A DNA stretch of 64,000 bases from Fimbriimonadaceae bacterium (GTDB lineage: Bacteria; Armatimonadota; Fimbriimonadia; Fimbriimonadales; Fimbriimonadaceae), in assembly GCA_020847855.1 (NCBI GenBank), contig JADLBH010000033.1, forward strand, positions 1 through 64,000, given 5' to 3'. A model generated the notes under the pieces. It was not told where the DNA came from, did not search any database, and worked only from the letters and a program-made list of their open reading frames with translations. Shown in pieces: positions 62,595 through 64,000 of this stretch. Made by a program: the position numbers and the translations under genes. How positions within the stretch are numbered: position 1 is the stretch's first letter; each line of letters opens with the position of its first letter.

Positions 62595-64000
62595 ATGCGA
62601 CTCGCTTTTCTGCTGATCGCCGCAATGACCTTGGGTCCGACCTTGTCCCAGGGCCAAACCGACCCTGCCCTGTACGGTGCCTTGAAGTGGAGGAACCTTG
62701 GACCCGAGCGCGGCGGCCGTTCGCTCGCCTGTAGCGGCGTGCCGGGCAGTCCGGACGAGTTCTACATGGGCACCTGTGGCGGTGGGCTATGGAAGACCAC
62801 GAACGCGGGCGAGGACTGGACGCCGATCAGCGACGGCTGGCTGGGAACCGGCACCGTGGGTGCCATCGCCGTGGCCCCCAGCCAACCCCGAACGGTCTAT
62901 ATCGGGACAGGCGAGCGCGACCTGAGAGGCAACGTAAGCCACGGCGACGGGGTCTATCGCACCGACGACGGCGGGAAGACCTGGAAGCACATCGGCCTCC
63001 GAGAATCCCAGAACGTCTCGCGCATCGCCGTTCATCCCCATGATCCAGACACGGTCTGGGTCGCCGTCCTCGGCCACGTCTACGGCCCCAACCCGGAACG
63101 GGGCGTCTTCAAGACGACGGACGGCGGCAAGACGTGGAAGCGAACGCTCTTTGTCGGCGATCGCGCGGGAGCCGTACACATCGCCCTCGACCCCAACGAC
63201 CCCACCGTCCTCTATGCGGCGACTTGGGACGGATGGCGAACTCCCTGGTCGCTCAACAGCGGCGGGCCGAACTCGAAACTGTGGAAGTCCACGGACGGTG
63301 GCGAGACGTGGAGCGATCTGAGCCGGAACCCAGGCATGCCCACCGGCACGCTAGGCAAGATCGGGGTGAGCCCCTCCCCGGCCAAGAAGGGCCGAGTCTA
63401 TGCGATCGTCGAGGCTGCCGAGGGAGGGGTGTTCGTCTCGGACGATGCCGGCGCCACTTGGACCAAGGTGGACTCCGCCAACGACCGTCGCCAGCGCGCC
63501 TTCTACTACACCCACATCTATGCGCACCCCAAGGATGCGGACACGGTCTACGTCCTGAACGTCGCGGCGTACAAGTCCACGAATGGCGGTAAGTCGTTCA
63601 CCCCCTTCATGGCGGGACACTCCGACAATCACGACATTTGGGTTGACCCTTCCGATCCCCAGCGCCTCGCGGTATCGAACGACGGCGGCACCAGTGTCTC
63701 CATCAACGGGGGCAGGAACTGGTCGGATCAGGACTATGCCACCGGCCAAATCTATCACGTCTCCACCGACACCGCGATCCCATACCGGATCCTAGGGGCC
63801 CAACAGGACAACTCCACGATCAGGATCGCCAGCCGGAACCGCTCGGCAAGGATCGGGGAGGAAGATTGGACCTCCACCGCCGGGGGCGAGAGCGGCTATG
63901 TCGTTGCGAAACCGGACAACCCCGACATCGTTCTCGGAGGGAACTATGGCGGCGACCTCTCCCTGCTCGATCACGGCAAGGGAGTCAGCCGAAGCATTGA
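62595..64000 (+). CDS. Secreted BNR/sortilin-like propeller protein (partial at right edge)
   Basis: At least 468 residues; the gene runs off the window. Signal peptide MRLAFLLIAAMTLGPTLSQG, then many Asp-box (BNR) repeats: GLWKTTNAGEDWTPIS, GVYRTDDGGKTWKHIG, GVFKTTDGGKTWKRT, KLWKSTDGGETWSDLS, GVFVSDDAGATWTKVD and AYKSTNGGKSFTPF. This is the VPS10/sortilin-type propeller common in Acidobacteria and Bacteroidota secreted proteins, often annotated as glycosyl hydrolase without direct proof. It is divergent from the flippase, 109 bp between starts. No -10 or Shine-Dalgarno is clear. Confidence 0.9.
   Translation, partial: MRLAFLLIAAMTLGPTLSQGQTDPALYGALKWRNLGPERGGRSLACSGVPGSPDEFYMGTCGGGLWKTTNAGEDWTPISDGWLGTGTVGAIAVAPSQPRTVYIGTGERDLRGNVSHGDGVYRTDDGGKTWKHIGLRESQNVSRIAVHPHDPDTVWVAVLGHVYGPNPERGVFKTTDGGKTWKRTLFVGDRAGAVHIALDPNDPTVLYAATWDGWRTPWSLNSGGPNSKLWKSTDGGETWSDLSRNPGMPTGTLGKIGVSPSPAKKGRVYAIVEAAEGGVFVSDDAGATWTKVDSANDRRQRAFYYTHIYAHPKDADTVYVLNVAAYKSTNGGKSFTPFMAGHSDNHDIWVDPSDPQRLAVSNDGGTSVSINGGRNWSDQDYATGQIYHVSTDTAIPYRILGAQQDNSTIRIASRNRSARIGEEDWTSTAGGESGYVVAKPDNPDIVLGGNYGGDLSLLDHGKGVSRSI

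Overview
This window is GC-rich chromosomal DNA of a free-living bacterium. I infer Armatimonadota (Fimbriimonadia-like), with moderate confidence. The reasons are a prepilin-type secreted protein with an RRAFTLIE leader and a C-terminal H-x-DG motif, three PEP-CTERM proteins, four DinB-family paralogues, a dockerin-bearing lysyl oxidase, many secreted peptidases, and scattered single TCA-cycle genes. I recognise no tRNA, rRNA, CRISPR array, transposase or prophage. Gene density is high and operons are short.

Layout. 1-360: degenerate 21-bp tandem repeat. 360-2775: dTDP-sugar genes (rmlC-like, rmlB, rmlA; no rmlD), then convergent sdhC, then enolase. 4906-7692: DUF1579-like secreted protein, PEP-CTERM protein, DinB, superoxide dismutase. 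7777-11283: mfd. 11285-17619: DinB, class III nucleotide cyclase, secreted protein, S9 peptidase, cyclic-nucleotide-binding protein, lamin-tail protein. 17616-21672 (minus): dCMP deaminase, MraY/WecA-type transferase, UDP-GlcNAc 2-epimerase, uppP, pth. 21746-29861 (minus): lysyl oxidase/PPC/dockerin protein, two cyclophilins, subtilase, M14 carboxypeptidase, Dps with a basic tail. 29897-34949: VOC protein, FHA protein, PP2C phosphatase, GAF histidine kinase, two sigma factors. 35060-43723: DUF1844, GNAT, sucC, prolyl oligopeptidase, esterase, CsgG-like, rmuC, PEP-mutase/isocitrate-lyase family. 43799-46913: DinB, PEP-CTERM, and a minus-strand cassette of two orphan small genes plus a nucleotide-binding (deoxyribosyltransferase-like) gene trailed by a gene remnant. 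47023-55474: citrate synthase, ACP-like protein, DUF808, YCII, PEP-CTERM, DUF488, dGTPase, DinB, DUF2207. 56059-64000: FG-GAP repeat gene with an in-frame TGA, ProRS, GH26-like, prepilin-like, MATE-like flippase, and a BNR-repeat protein cut by the window edge.

Two expression modes are visible. More than twenty start codons have a TANNNT-type -10 hexamer ending only 6-10 nt upstream and no Shine-Dalgarno, which predicts leaderless mRNAs; a smaller set has a leader with GGAG/GGAGG. The rmuC / PEP-mutase pair shares a 22-bp divergent region holding two overlapping -10 boxes. The three PEP-CTERM genes share a short A/T-cored dyad upstream of their predicted promoters.

The strongest candidates for undescribed biology are: the in-frame UGA preceding a Cys in the FG-GAP gene (possible selenoprotein or recent nonsense mutation); the leaderless architecture; the shared PEP-CTERM dyad; a CTG start for uppP; and the three-gene cassette with its downstream remnant. 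All functional statements rest on motif recognition by eye; no database search was possible.
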